This document shows, piece by piece, positions 1 to 11,999 of a DNA stretch of 64,000 bases; the first letter of the stretch is position 1; every line of letters starts with the position of its first letter. This DNA is from Dryomyza anilis. Lineage: Eukaryota; Arthropoda; Insecta; Diptera; Dryomyzidae. The position numbers were made by a program, and so were the translations under genes. The DNA is taken from positions 31,149,963-31,213,962 of the forward strand of contig OX638133.1 in the NCBI GenBank assembly GCA_951804985.1. The letters run 5' to 3'. The notes under the pieces are model-generated. The model saw only the letters and a program-made list of their open reading frames with translations, was not told the DNA's origin and searched no databases.

Positions 1-75
1 TTGTAATATTTTTTTTTACATTAAAGTGCTTTTGTGGGTTCGAAACCATCCATCTCCAGTAGAAATATACCCTTT

Positions 76-219
76 CCCTAGTAGAAATGTACACTATTAG
101 GGTATACAATGTCCAATAATGTCCAGATCATGATCGTCATGTAACTGATCAGGTTATGACAAGGAAAAAAAATGCAATGATCAGTTCCCTGTAATAACCC
201 TATTACAATTTCTACTATT
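76..219. mobile_element. Short CCCTAGTAG-ended repeat, copy 1
   Basis: The left end reads CCCTAGTAGAAATGTAC and the right end ACAATTTCTACTATTT, an imperfect inverted repeat. The interior holds TGATCATG-like palindromes and CTGATCAGGTTATGACAAGG, which recurs almost unchanged near 26,530. This is a short member of a family whose longer members are at 28,264, 42,479 and 55,454. No coding capacity; I infer a non-autonomous TIR element. No convincing target duplication. Confidence 0.6.
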
Positions 220-229
220 TGAAAGTTGA

Positions 230-374
230 AAATTACCCTAATACATGATCATGACCTGATAATGTTGATACTGGTTCGAAACCACCCATCTTCAGTAGAA
301 ATTTAACCTATCTAGTTGAAATGTACCCTAATAAATGATCTGATTTACCCTTATAAATGATTACCCTAAATATT
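230..374. repeat. Degraded CCCTAGTAG-family fragment
   Basis: Right beside copy 1 the same vocabulary appears in decayed form: CCTAATACATGATCATGACC, then CAGTAGAAATTTAACC, then several ACCCTAATAAATGATC-like phrases. The phrase GGTTCGAAACCA(T/C)CCATCT occurs both at about 38 and at about 271, so a short direct repeat brackets copy 1. Boundaries are uncertain. Confidence 0.4.
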
Positions 375-604
375 GTATCTGGTCGGATTATGTGAAGTAA
401 AAGAATGAATAATCAATTCTCGATCATAGCTCTAGAAGAAGGGACTTTGATCTGTTTATTAAATAACAAAAATGATAAATGTTATTTTATTTAACTACAA
501 CTCAATGTGATCAAAATATCGACTCAAAACGGTCGAACAAATGATCGAAAATAATCAAATTACAGATCAACCAGAGGAATAGAGAAATATAATCAATGAG
601 TTCT

Positions 605-744
605 GGGGCCCTATTCTCGTTTGATGAGAAATATAAAATGAGAATGAAAATGAGACAAAAACTATTTTTAAAAGAGTATGAAAATAGTTTTAATCTAATT
701 ATCATTATCATTTCATATTTATCATCAAACGAGAATAGTGCCCC
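605..744. mobile_element. 140-bp TIR element (GGGGC ends)
   Basis: The left arm starts GGGGCCCTATTCTCGTTTG and the right arm is its near-complement, ending CAAACGAGAATAGTGCCCC. The arms match over about 43 bp with a handful of differences, leaving a short AT-rich loop. The size and structure fit a miniature inverted-repeat element (MITE). No clear target duplication and no second copy was noticed in the window. Confidence 0.65.
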
Positions 745-1490
745 TGGACTGGTATAGTTTCGAGAGTTTAATCAAAAATCTGAACAATTTTTTGATTTAA
801 GAAAATTACTATTTATGTACCTAATTTGTATATGAAATACTTATGCTTGATTCAAAATTAGTTAAAGATTTTTGTAAAGCAATTTTAAAAATATTTAAAA
901 TGCATTTCCACAGTTTTACTGCTGCAATGATATTAAAAAGTGACGCTGTCTCAAAAATAATCTGTCTAAAAATCACAATTTCCCCAAAAATAATTAAAAT
1001 ATAAATTTTGAGAAATGAAATAATTTTCTAGTGATAGCAAAATAACACAAGGTGTGTTGTACAGAAAAAAATACTACAAAAAAAGTACCCTAATCATAAA
1101 TTCGAGTGAACCTGATATTTGAACAGTGCACAAAGAATTAATGTGAGCCCGAATGATAAATGACACATAATTAATTATACATATTTGAGTAAAAACAACG
1201 CATTGAATTATTGTCGCTTGTAATCTCTGGCCGGAAATCCTTCAAATCTTTCAAAATCTACAAATAACAGGCGACAAAAAAAGATGCCCTTTGGAAAAAA
1301 TCAAAATTAAATATTATTTTATGCAAATTAAGCATTTGACACTTACCTACTTCTGATGTACCTACTTTTGATGTAACGTAACGCAAGGTAAAGCAACGTT
1401 ACGCACAAGCACTAGATTTTGTAATTTTATAAATTGTCAAATGATAAAAAAAAATTTAGCCAATTGTAGTCGTTACACCGGACGTTAACA
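745..1490. other. AT-rich DNA, nothing recognised
   Basis: No open frame of interest, RNA gene or repeat seen. The only notable phrase is a cluster of overlapping TAACGTAACG / AACGTTACG words at about 1,373-1,405, which recurs more densely at 8,330-8,425. Confidence 0.5.
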
Positions 1491-1790
1491 AAAACACCCC
1501 GCTGCGCACAAAAAAAATCGTATTTTTTTACAAACGATTCTCAGGTTACAACACCGTCAAACGGCATATAAACGGCACATGTGTTAGAGTGAGACAAACG
1601 CATGCGACGCGCGCATGCACTACCTACTTGTTTGCTCATCCATGAGGGTCTTTCGAGAACTCGCGCGCTCATGCTCATGTTCGAGTGCATTTGCATAGTT
1701 GAGCATTTGTAACGGTACAATGTGATTGCGGTGGGCTTCCCATACAAATGTAAATGCGCTGCATCATCATCTCAAAGGATTTCTGTTTCA
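1491..1790. promoter_or_regulatory. GC-richer unique island, possibly regulatory
   Basis: The sequence is clearly richer in G+C than its surroundings. It contains an alternating purine-pyrimidine stretch (GCATGCGACGCGCGCATGC, about 1,600-1,618) and an ATTTGCAT octamer, the classic POU-domain binding word, at about 1,687-1,694. No open frame looks coding. The regulatory reading is inference from composition only. Confidence 0.25.
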
Positions 1791-2398
1791 CTTTATATGC
1801 AATTCGTGTTTGTTGTGTGCTGGCCTAATTATGGGTTAATATTTCATGCACTAGCACCACATTTCTATGAAATACGATGCATAATAGTTTGATTCGAGTG
1901 CATTTTTACCCTCCTCGGTGTTTTTGGTTTTTGGGTGCCTTTTTTTTTTGGGTTTGTTTTATTTCATATGCAAATCTATGCGCGATTGCTTTATAATTAT
2001 ATAGTGAAAGTGCATTTAATGATATATAGAACACCACATGATCAAAAACTTAAGGAATCACATTAGGATTCTTGAGAAATACACACAGAGGTCTTAAAGT
2101 TTTGTACATTGTTTATAATTATAGTGGCAAAAGATTGAGCGAAAAGATATGTGCTCTATGTGAATTTATATAGATTACAAAGTAAGATCTTTCTAAGAAA
2201 ATTTAATATATGTAATTAATATATGTAAAATTTAACGTTGTAAAACAGTAGGGTTTCTTAAAAGTTCAGAATTTAAATACTTTAAAATGGTACAGACAGT
2301 TTTTACAAAATTCCATTATCAGTTAATTTCTTAAAATAAATTCCAAGCAAATTAAAAAAAATAAATTTTTCATGCTTCATGTTTTCGATACAATTTTG
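1791..2398. other. AT-rich DNA, nothing recognised
   Basis: T-rich and A-rich tracts with no repeated unit, open frame or RNA-like structure that I can support. Confidence 0.5.
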
Positions 2399-3140
2399 AT
2401 CAAATTTTGTTGAAAGTTAAACTTTTGGTTTTAAAGATGTGTTTAAGAAAAGAAAAGCCTACTATAGAACATGTTGCTCTATGTTCTAAGTCTATGTTCT
2501 TCAATGTTCTATGTTCCTATATCTTCTATGTTCTTCAATCTTCTATCATCGTTGATTTTTGTTTCAAATTGTCCCAAAACATGCAGAAATTTACTCTGTC
2601 CTTAGTAGATGTTCCTCTATCGTCTATGTTATTCAATGTTCTATGTTCCTATATTTTCTATGTTCTTCTATCTTCTTTCAACGTTGATTTTTGTTTCGAA
2701 TTGTCCCAAACACTGCACAAATTTACCCTACTATAGAAAATGTTCCTCTATCGTCTATGTTCTACACTCTTCTATGTTCCCATATCTTCTATGTTCTTCT
2801 ATCAAATTTTGATGAAATTTGGTTGAAAGTTAAACTTTTGGTTTCAAAGATGTGGTTAAGAACAGTTGATACTACTATGGAACATGTTGCTCTATCGTCT
2901 ATGTTCTTCAATGTGCTATGTTCCTATATCTTCTATGTTCTTCTATCTTCTTTCATCGTTGATTTTTGTTTCGAATTGTCCCAAACTCTGCAAAAATTTA
3001 CCCTACTATAGAACATGTTCCTCTATCGTCTATGTTCTTCAATGTGCTATGTTCCTATATATTCTATGCTCTTCTATCTTCTTTCATCGTTGATTTTTGT
3101 TTCGAATTGTCACAAACCCTGCAGATATTTACCCAGTCCT
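2399..3140. repeat. Tandem array, about 131-bp period
   Basis: The phrase GTTGATTTTTGTTTCGAATT followed by GTCCCAAAC and TTTACCCTACTATAG recurs near 2,551, 2,682, 2,955 and 3,086. Spacing is 131 bp, except for one interval of about 273 bp. A longer flank, TTGAAAGTTAAACTTTTGG, is present at about 2,410 and 2,823. Each unit carries an internal ladder of TCTATGTTC-like words. Overlapping open frames of about 70-110 codons in several frames are by-products of the repeat and are not listed as genes. Confidence 0.85.
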
Positions 3141-4599
3141 TAGTTGATACTTATTATTCAAAATATTCTTTAAAATGAGCTGTAACCGAAACAAAGTAGA
3201 AAACAGTAATCATAACCGAATTCCTAATACGAAACGAATACTTATTTGGGTTTCAAATCTTTCTTATTTCAAGTTATTAAGTACAAAAACAAAATATATT
3301 ACTGAAATGTTTTATTTTAAGTAATACAAGTTTCTTTTCAAAATTTTTATTTTGTCTTTGAAAAATATATTTTGAAACTAACTGACTTCTCATTGTCAAT
3401 ATCGTCACATCTAGCAAAATTAAATGAACGTTAGTCAATTATTAAAAATTTCTAAACAAATATTCACTCTCAAAAACTAAACTAATCAAATAAAAGCTAT
3501 TAACGAAACTGAAAGTGAACGAACCATAGAAAAACACAACTGACTTCTTACCAAATTTAAATCTTAACAAAAGCCTCTTTAGTCAATACCACAATAGGAA
3601 AACCGACCGAACAAAAATTTGCATAAATTGCGGTGAAATTTCATAGAAAGTGAATGAGAATGTGTCTCAAAATCTTAGATATTTTACATAAATAATATTG
3701 TGCTATTGTGTGTGGTAAATAAATAAAATATCAATATTCTACGCCCTATTGTTATAAAATGTGTTTTCGTATTTTTACGCATTTTGCGTAAAACATAAAA
3801 CTCTCTTTGAAGTGAACTTTAAAAGCAAAAAAAATCATGTTGTGTGTTAGTAAATATTTCAATATAATACGCGTGGGTTCAATATACTTTAAATACCAAG
3901 AGTATTTAATGCTATAAATCATATATTTTATTTATTAACAAATAACATTTACATATTTGAATTATTATTTAATTTATAGACATAACTTTGTCCATAAAAT
4001 AATAAATTCTTCATATTTTGTTTATTTGCGTTCGGAATTTTATCGTACATTGTATGCAATTTGCAATTACGTACATTTTATTTTAATAATTGCTCATGTT
4101 CTGTGTTTAATATAGCACACACCCTTTTTTTTAATAAAAGCTACAGTCATTAATTAAATTGTAGACATAATTTACTTTACGTATTGATTCGAGAATTTTT
4201 GCCAACGCTTGCTTTACACACCCAGAATTCGATGAGTTGAGTTGACTTCATTGTATATGAGGAAATTTTGTTAAATTACGAAATCCCACACAATCTTTAC
4301 ATATAATGATACTGATATAATTAACGAGCATTTTTATTTTCCATACTATACACAAATTTGTTGATATTTCAAATATTTCGTATGCAGAAAAGAAAAGTTT
4401 TTAGTAAACTACTTAATTAGTAATATATGCTACAAAATTCCATATATTATTCAAAATTTTGAAATAATATTTTACGAAAGGTTATTTTAAATATTCTTTC
4501 AAACAAATGACAATTTCAATTTAGATTCATAAAACTTAAATACATATATAATACGAATTAAATATACGAATTCTTTTATTTATAGTCGATTCCTGCAAT
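3141..4599. other. AT-rich DNA, nothing recognised
   Basis: Long AT-rich stretch with no usable open frame. No tandem structure, RNA gene or terminal inverted repeat was found by eye. Confidence 0.45.
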
Positions 4600-4933
4600 T
4601 GATATATAATGATTCCCTTTAGTGGAAATTGGTCAATGAATAACTCTGTCCCAAGACATTCTTCACTGGTTGCTATTCTCTCGATAAATCTTTCCAGAGA
4701 CAATAATTTTTAATACAATTCTTTCCTAAAAATTCTTTTAAAATGATTTTAATTAATATAAATTGATCGGAAAGTATTTTAACGGTAAGAAATTCACTCT
4801 GGGAAGAATTTTTTCTGGGAAGAATTATCTAAGAAGTATAGTTACTGGGAAAATTGCTTTAGGCGGATTGTCTTGCGAAAGTTATGTCCAGAGAAGTTTT
4901 ATTTCTTGAAAGGGGTCTAGGGTTAGAGTATTA

Positions 4934-5541
4934 GGGCCGTTTTTACAGTGCTAGTTTAAACCTAGTTTAACCTTTGTTTAATTAAACGTCTCATAAATTT
5001 AAACGACGTTTAACTTTGATAGCTGTTTTACAGTGAAAGTTTAAAATGAACTGAGTCAATTCGGATAAATATGGCATCACTGGCAAACGTCAACAAATTA
5101 TCGATTATTTCTCTCATTTGGAACAGCTGATAATTTTATGCAAACATTTTCTAAATCAAGACATTGAAAATAGATTTTAGATTAATAAAATAAATTAAAT
5201 GTACAAAAGATCGAGCAATTTCAGTGCATGTGAGGATAGACATTTGATTTATACAATGCTGAAATACAAAAAAAAAACAAACAGAACACAAACATGCCGA
5301 CAGACAATGCTGGAACAAGAAACAGAGAGTGTGGACGGACAGTTCAAAAAGAGTGCAACTCTCATTCTTGTGGATAGTATCTGTCAAAAACATTAAGATT
5401 TTAAACGTAGTTTAAACGGCCAACGTAAGACGTTTAAACTGATTTTAAACGACGATTTAAAGTCACTGTAAAACTGAATTCTGAGATTAAACTACGTTTA
5501 ACCCACAAATCTAGTTAAACTACGACTGTAAACCCGGTCCT
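4934..5541. mobile_element. hAT-like miniature element, copy 1
   Basis: The left end reads AGGGCCGTTTTTACAGT and the right end, reverse-complemented, AGGACCGGGTTTACAGT, followed on both sides by TAGTTTAA. Sub-terminal DNA is full of GTTTAAAC-like words (ACGTAGTTTAAAC). GAGTATTA (4,926-4,933) and TAGTATTA (5,542-5,549) flank the element, a 7-of-8 match that fits the 8-bp target duplication of hAT transposons. No transposase. A second copy at 54,178-55,020 shares the interior; a fragment lies at 46,956. The hAT assignment is inference. Confidence 0.7.
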
Positions 5542-5933
5542 TAGTATTACTTTTAAAGACTCTGGCACTACTTCACTGGTTACTCTTCTCTGAATAAACC
5601 TTTCCAGAGATAATTATTCTTAGTCGCATGGGCAATTTTTCGAAAACAATTCCATTAAAAAAAAGCTTGTTAAATTTTTTTTAAATAAAAAATAGGGAAG
5701 ATTTTTAATGAGTAAATAAATATCTCTGAGAAGAATTGTCTCGAGAAACAATTACATCGGAATGATTGTCTTTGGGAAGAATTGTCCGGAATTGTTCAGA
5801 AAACAATTGATGGGTGAAAAATGATACGAAATTGTCCCACGATATGATTAGTTTTTTCCTAATAGGGTAAATTTCAACTAGATAAGAATTTCAACGAGTA
5901 TATAAATATTTCTGCGAAGATTTGTCGCGGGTA

Positions 5934-6778
5934 CACGGAGGGAAAAGAGTTCTAAAATTCAGAAGGAATCAAGAAGTATACGGAGTGATATACAGCTAAA
6001 CCGAAAAAACGTTAATTTAAAGAAGAGGATTTACGTAGTTTTCAAAGAAGTAACTAAGTAGAATTAGTCCTGAATTCAGTTATTAATTTCTTAGGTATCA
6101 AAAAAGTAACTAAGTAGAATTAGTCCTGAATTCAGTTATTAATTTCTTAGGTATCAAACAAGTAACTAAGTAGAATTATTCTTGAATTCAGTTATTAATT
6201 TCATAGGTATCAAAAATGTTATTGTTGTATCGCTTTTATCTTTTGTTTTGCGTTGTCCGTCTGTCTGCGCATCTGTTTGTTCGTATGTGTGTTTTTTGAT
6301 ACCTAAGAAAAAACATCTGCAATCCTGACAAATTACACTAAGTTACTTTTTTGTTACCTAAGAACATAATGTCTGAATATCTAGAAAATTTAACTTAGTT
6401 ACTTTCAACAGACAGACATGCATAATAACAAACAGATGGCAACCTCACAAAACAAAGCATACGAATACGAGCTAATATTAAAGAGAAAGAAAACTTGATG
6501 AAAACAACAGCAGATACATGAACACGTTTTCCTTTTGCGAAGAATACAGCAACAATTTTGTGTGTTCTTTTTGGTTTTTAATAATCAATAAATTAATTGC
6601 TGAAAATCCAGTACAATAAAGTTTGTTTTCTCTTTTGGCAACTAAGTAATTTGCTTTCTTAATATTCAGATGATAAATTCTTGAATTTTAGTACTATTTT
6701 ATTGATATTAGTCAAATTCTACTATTTTTCATTCTAACCGAATTCTTCACGAGTTTTAGAATTTTATTTCCCTCCGTG
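5934..6778. mobile_element. 845-bp TIR element (CACGGAGGGAAA ends)
   Basis: The left end CACGGAGGGAAA and its exact complement at the right end are each flanked by TA, fitting a TA target duplication as in Tc1/mariner-type elements. Similarity between arms continues for about 40 bp through TTCTAAAA. The interior has no transposase frame. It contains a short tandem triplication and the inverted words GATACCTAAGAA / TTCTTAGGTATC, so it is partly self-complementary. I infer a non-autonomous element. Confidence 0.7.
6046..6215. repeat. Tandem triplication of about 56 bp
   Basis: Three consecutive units contain AAGTAACTAAGTAGAATTA, TGAATTCAGTTATTAATTTC and TAGGTATCAAA with few differences. They lie inside the TIR element at 5,934-6,778. 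Confidence 0.8.
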
Positions 6779-6979
6779 TACGTATTATCTGGGGAAAAAA
6801 CACTCGTGAAACAATTGTACGTGGGGATGATTGTCTCTGGAAAGATTTGTTCGGGGAAGAGAAAGGTTCGAAAAATAAAAGATTAGCGAAAATTGTAGTA
6901 GAAGAACAGTCCGTTAACAATGAATTTTTATTTTTTTCCCATGAATTGATATTTATTCCTAATAGGGTATATTTCAACT

Positions 6980-7795
6980 AGGACTGTTAATAATATTAGT
7001 ATGGGTACTTTTTACATTTAATAATAGGCAATATTTACTACGGCTAGATCAGTTTAAAGACTTTCATATTTAGCTTAATTTTGTACAATTTATTTTTATA
7101 TTAATTTTAGTTTTTGTATTATTTTTTTTTGAATAAGTATTTTAGACATGGAAACATTAAAAATCTAACTAAACTTATTAAAAGAGCTGCTTTTAGGGTT
7201 CGTATATGAACAAAAATAGAAACTTCCACTAAATGCCCACAATTAGGTTATGTTGCCATTAACGTTTTTTCTTTTTTTTTTGTTTATATTTATTTTTAAT
7301 GTTCTAAAGTCATTAGCCTAATGTTATTATGCATATTATGTTATTTGTTTCTATTTGAACTTCATCTTTCCGCACATGTCACCGGCGGCACATCTACTCA
7401 AGAATCTGCGCAGATCTATGCCGATCTATGTCTCAGTTTAGTTTTGGCCGCATCTGCAGCACTATTTTTTTTTTGTTTTTTGGCCAACTTGTTTTTGTAC
7501 GGCTCTTTGCAAAGCAATTAGGCCGCAAAGTGGAATTAGATTAATGCGAACGTCTGTCTGTCTGTTTGTCTTTCGGTCGGTCTTACTTTTGAGTATATGG
7601 CACATGCAGCTAACATTAAATCTTATAAATTGTTGTTTAAGAGACTATAATTAAAATACTACAGTAAGTCAAGTTTTTGAGACGTGACTCTATGGCCAGC
7701 AGCAGCTCAGAGCAAATACGGGCCAAAACTGTATAATTTGCAAATTTTTCTCAGGTCATAATTGTTTTACAAGGTTATAAACTAATTGTAGTTGT
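6980..7795. other. AT-rich unique DNA, nothing recognised
   Basis: Contains a short GC-richer patch (about 7,370-7,450) and a GTCTGTCTGTTTGTC run near 7,553. I see no gene. The 66-codon open frame beginning at 7,321 is hydrophobic only because of its T-rich codons. Confidence 0.4.
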
Positions 7796-7799
7796 TGTT

Positions 7800-8090
7800 A
7801 ACAAAATAAAAAAAAAAAAAATTATAAAGAAAAATATAAATAATTAGTAAATAGTACTAAATATAAAGTAAGAAGTACAAAAAATACTTTAAAAATAAAT
7901 ATGTAAGATATAAAGGACAAAATATAAAGTACAAAATAAAAAGTACAAAATATAAGGTACTAAATACCAAAAATAACAAAATACAAAAAATAGAAATACA
8001 AATATAATGTACACAATACAAAAGAAAAAATTATAAAGTACTATATACCAAAATACAAAATATAAAGTACAAAGTAAGCAGTGAAGACCA
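7800..8090. repeat. A-rich low-complexity tract
   Basis: Degenerate repetition of AAATATAAAGTACAAA-like words on the plus strand, almost without C or G. The regular AAGTAC spacing suggests a decayed short-unit minisatellite. Confidence 0.65.
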
Positions 8091-8329
8091 AAATATTAAA
8101 AATCATAATCAAGAATTAAACCATTTTCATTAGCAAAAATAAAATCATTATTTACTAAATACAATTGTCACGCATGCCCTCAAACACAAACAAACAACTC
8201 ATAAAGTATGACAACACACAAAAAATTTGTCACATTTAACAAACATTTTTGTGGCATTTATTACAGTAGTTAGTTGCCATGAAAATTATGGGGGCGAGGC
8301 GTTTCTGTTCAAATATAACAATTGCAATG

Positions 8330-8425
8330 CATTCGCAAACATGTTACGTTGTTTGCAAACATGTTACGCTACGTTAATAACGCGTTACCCGCTGTAACGT
8401 AACGTTACACGTCGCATGTCAAGAA
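8330..8425. other. Cluster of GTTACG / AACGTTAC palindromic words
   Basis: TTGCAAACATGTTACG occurs twice within 25 bp. It is followed by CTACGTTAATAACGCGTTAC and GTAACGTAACGTTACACG. Such density of TAACG/CGTTA is unusual in this AT-rich setting. It may be a clustered transcription-factor site, but no factor is assigned. Confidence 0.35.
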
Positions 8426-8762
8426 TAACAACAAAATACTACAACTTGTTAATAACCAAAAACATTGTTACATTTCTTGCACAACATTTCATCCGGGTCG
8501 AATGCCCGAACAAAGAAAACAATCGCATTTCTTTATGCTTTTACTACGTTCGTATTTGAATTTGCATGACGGCAAAACGTTAATTGAGTGTGCAATACTT
8601 TTGTAAGGAATTTTGGAATCTTTTTTTTGCGCTTTTGCCATTTTTCTTTTTAGTTTATATTATAAATAGTGTAAATTAGTATAAAAACTATAAATATAAT
8701 TTTAGCATGTCGTGTTACGAATGAAAAGATATGAAACAACGGTTTTTGTAGATTGTTTATAT

Positions 8763-9750
8763 CGGTTATCATGTCACTGAGTTTTTAAAAACTGAGCTGA
8801 ATGTACTACTTAACATGATTTTTTCTATAGACATTCCATATATCATTTCTATATAATTCAAGGCTGCTGATTCTGACTGCTTACTTTGTTTTTTGCTATT
8901 ATGTATCGTTTTTCAAAATAAATAAATTCAAAATTTCAGCATTTTCAGCCACTTTATGGTATAAAATTCTTGTGCTTTACAAAAGTAGTTTTCCAAAAAT
9001 CTTAAAACGCAGTTTTTCTTTAAAATGTCTATTTAAATTTTAATATAAAAGGTAATATCCAAATGATAATTAAATTACAGGAAATTTGGATGTAAACTTT
9101 GATTTCGTGGTAATTTGTAGACAATTTTTGTATTATTTTTGTATATATTTAGAAGCTATTGAAAAATGAGAAAACTGTTCGTGGTTTTCAAGAATATAGT
9201 ACAAACTAACTTTCAGAATTACTAAATTTCTGATATCGGTACTAGTATTTGAAATATGTTCGGTTATCATGTCACTGAGTTATTAAAAAGTGAGCTGAAT
9301 GAACTACTCAACATGATTTTTTCTATAGACATTCCATATATCATTTCTATATAATTCAAGGCTGCTGATTCTGACTGCTTACTTTGTTTTTTGCTATCAT
9401 GTTTCGTTTTTGAAAATAAATAAATTAAAAATTTCAGCATTTTCAGTCACTTTATAGTATACAAATTGTTGTGCTTTACAAAAGTAGTTTTCCAAAAATC
9501 TTAAAACGCAGTTTTTTTTTAAATTGTCTAGTTAAATTTCAATATAAAAAGGAATATTCAAATTCTAAACAGATTACAGGAAATTTGGATCTCAACTTGG
9601 AGTTCGTGGCAGTTATTAAAAAACTTTTGTAGATTTGTTTTCTATTTAAAAGCTATTGAAAAATCTGTTCGTGGTTTTCAAGAACATAGTACACTCTAAA
9701 GTTCAGAATTACTAACTTTCTGTCATCGCTACTAGTATTTGAAATATACT
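8763..9750. repeat. Tandem duplication, 498-bp period
   Basis: CGGTTATCATGTCACTGAGT starts at 8,763 and again at 9,261. Both units continue through GACATTCCATATATCATTTC, AAGGCTGCTGATTCTGACTG and TACTAGTATTTGAAATAT with scattered changes. The second unit ends near 9,750. One phrase resembles a phrase in the array at 26,602-27,845, so the two may be distantly related. Confidence 0.9.
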
Positions 9751-11090
9751 CTTTTCAAAGAGTTAATGTGGAATTGATTTAAGAGTATAATATGCAGTAC
9801 ACATATTTATAAAATAGAAAGTATTACATACATGTTATATAAAAACAAAAGAAAACCTAAATACGTCTGGCATATCTAATGCATTAATTTATACTTAAGA
9901 TAAAATTTACACTATGGAAATTACAAGTTTTTCTGAACAAAAGAACTCGTTGTCTGCATTTTTCAAATTAAACTTTTGCGCCTCAGTGCATCAACCATAG
10001 GCCATAACATGGTTGAAGTGGCAACGATTTATGGGATGCATAAGTTTATTTTTTTTTGTAATTTCATTTTAATTAAATAAACTATGAAAACTTAAATAAG
10101 ACGAAATTGTAAAGAAATGGAAAGTCGAGCAAGTTGTTAAAGCGGGAAAATTGAGTTTAAATTTTTATTTTAACAATTTTATACAATTGCGCTACTAGTT
10201 TTTTTTTTTAATTTGAGAGAATTCACACTTTCAATTTTTTTTATTTATTTTATAGATGTTAATGGTTGAGTAAAGATCACACAAGATCAAGATCAGCGGT
10301 GAAATTTTTAAATAAATAAAACTTATATATTAATGTTTTTTAGTTTTTTTTTGTACATATTATTTTAAACGTTATAGATCATTATTGAAAATCGTTTAAA
10401 AAAAAGCTGCCTTCAAGACCCTTTTTAAAATTTAACTACTCAAAAGCAATCAACAACTTTTCCACATCATTTAACAAACCGGCATCAATAAATAAATTAA
10501 GCCCTCAACAGAGCATTACCCTCCACATAAGTTTTACATTTTCTTGACAGCTATCAACCACCTATATGCATTTCTTAATTTATGTAAAAGAAAATATATT
10601 TCAAGAAATGCGCACCGGAAATTTGATTTCATTAAAAAAAAAAACCATCCGAAAAAAAAATAATGTGTTCAACAGACAGTCAGCGAAATTATCAACACTT
10701 TGTACGCTGCGGTTCAGTGATTCAGAACAATCAACGACCCCACCGACCGATCGACCGACTGAGACTATATTATGGGACAACAGTGCTAAGAAAAACTTAC
10801 GAAATTCCAATAGTAAAAACAATTGCAACGTTGTCATTTACACCTGTTGTTGTTTTTGTCTGGCTGTTGTAATTATCTTTGTTTTTAAGTATAGCGTAGG
10901 AGGAGTAGGGTAAAATACAAAAATAAATGACTTTTTAAATATTAGGGGAATTCGTAGTAAAACGAGCCGCTTTTAAAAATTACGAACGACAGTAAAATGT
11001 GTTCCCCCAGAGAAATGTGGCGACTTTTATAGCACTTTATGACAAGTACATAAATTAAGACATCCAGTCAAATATATGCTGATGTGATAA
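9751..11090. other. Mostly AT-rich unique DNA with a mixed-composition patch
   Basis: No repeat or RNA gene recognised. About 10,500-10,915 is less AT-biased. It includes GACCGATCGACCGACTGAG and a GGTTCAGTG word resembling an arthropod initiator, but no TATA box or downstream element at a convincing distance. Open frames here overlap on both strands and look accidental. Confidence 0.35.
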
Positions 11091-11093
11091 TTA

Positions 11094-11153
11094 ATATGTC
11101 AACTACTGATATATGTGCGTATATTTACACACATATATTAATAGTTGACATAT
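11094..11153. other. Isolated 24-bp hairpin
   Basis: Positions 11,094-11,117 (ATATGTCAACTA...ATATGTG) pair with 11,130-11,153, with two non-Watson-Crick positions and a 12-nt loop. The dimensions could suit a small-RNA precursor or a tiny TIR element. Nothing shows transcription. Confidence 0.4.
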
Positions 11154-11375
11154 ATTTATGAATTTACCAATGTGAGCATTGCGACACAAGTGTCATTATC
11201 ATTATTGTGGTTCAGAGAGCTCATGGGAATTGTAACAATTGTGCATAACTCAATCTGGAAGAATATAGAATACATTTGTAAAACTACACTTTACATATTT
11301 TACTGTGTAATCTTTACAACTTCCTTTTCATGGGTTTTTTTGTTTTGTTGAGGTCGTTAATTTTACCCTTTCAAA

Positions 11376-11450
11376 TGTTCATTTACGACATCCTGTATGT
11401 AAGTCGTGCACATTAACTCCTTCAAACGATCATTTACGACATCCTGTGGG
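11376..11450. repeat. Short direct duplication
   Basis: CATTTACGACATCCTGT occurs at about 11,381 and 11,430 with similar upstream TTCAAA(T/C)G. A two-copy local duplication. Confidence 0.6.
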
Positions 11451-11587
11451 CATTCTAAAAATTGTTCTACACTAACATATTATTGTAATTATTCAAAGGA
11501 GGAACGCGTTTTTTTTATTGTAAGAAACGAAAAAAAACTTTTCAAATTAAAAAGAAATTCAGAGGTATCGGATGTTATAGAATTTTA

Positions 11588-11706
11588 ACCTATTGGAGAA
11601 GTCGTGATCATTAGCACGTCATGATCGTCATGTAATTGCACTGAATATCATAACATAGAAGTAGAAAGATCAGTGTCCAAACATCTTAGCACAATTTCTA
11701 ATAGAG
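11588..11706. repeat. Degraded CCCTAGTAG-family fragment
   Basis: Retains CATGATCGTCATGTAATTG and ends ACAATTTCTAATAGAG, matching the pattern of the copy at 76-219 in decayed form. Confidence 0.45.
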
Positions 11707-11999
11707 CTATGTGAAAACATAATGATTTTAAGAATTGTTATGGATCTTAATATCTTGGATAGAATTTGACATATTTAAGAGTTGTTCTCCTTTTGTATAC
11801 GTAAAATTTAAAAGATGTGATCTTTATATAATTTTTGTTTGTTCTTTTAAAAAAGGGATCGCCTTAGTGATCATCAACCATAAATGACATTGAATTTAAT
11901 CTGCAGCTCCCAGTTTATTGTGTTCATTTACTACTTAGTTCATGTAATTTTTATTATGAACTTCCACAAATTACTAGACCAATTCTCTATTTAGAACTT

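Larger units (their letters stand above)
4600..6970. repeat. Degenerate GGGAAGAATTGTCT-type tract, interrupted twice
   Basis: Loosely periodic phrases of the form GGGAAGAATTGTCT / GGAATGATTGTCT recur at about 4,780-4,900, 5,700-5,830 and 6,780-6,960. A longer phrase with TTCACTGGTT and CTTTCCAGAGA is present at about 4,660 and again at about 5,570. The tract is split by the elements at 4,934-5,541 and 5,934-6,778, which I infer inserted into it. Confidence 0.5.

Noticed and set aside
2399..3140. CRISPR-like regular repeats
   Set aside because: Units are long, contiguous and without spacers, in eukaryotic DNA; this is an ordinary tandem repeat.
2407..3178. Several overlapping open frames of 67-109 codons with repeated peptide phrases
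   Set aside because: They occur in more than one frame of the 131-bp tandem array and mirror its unit.
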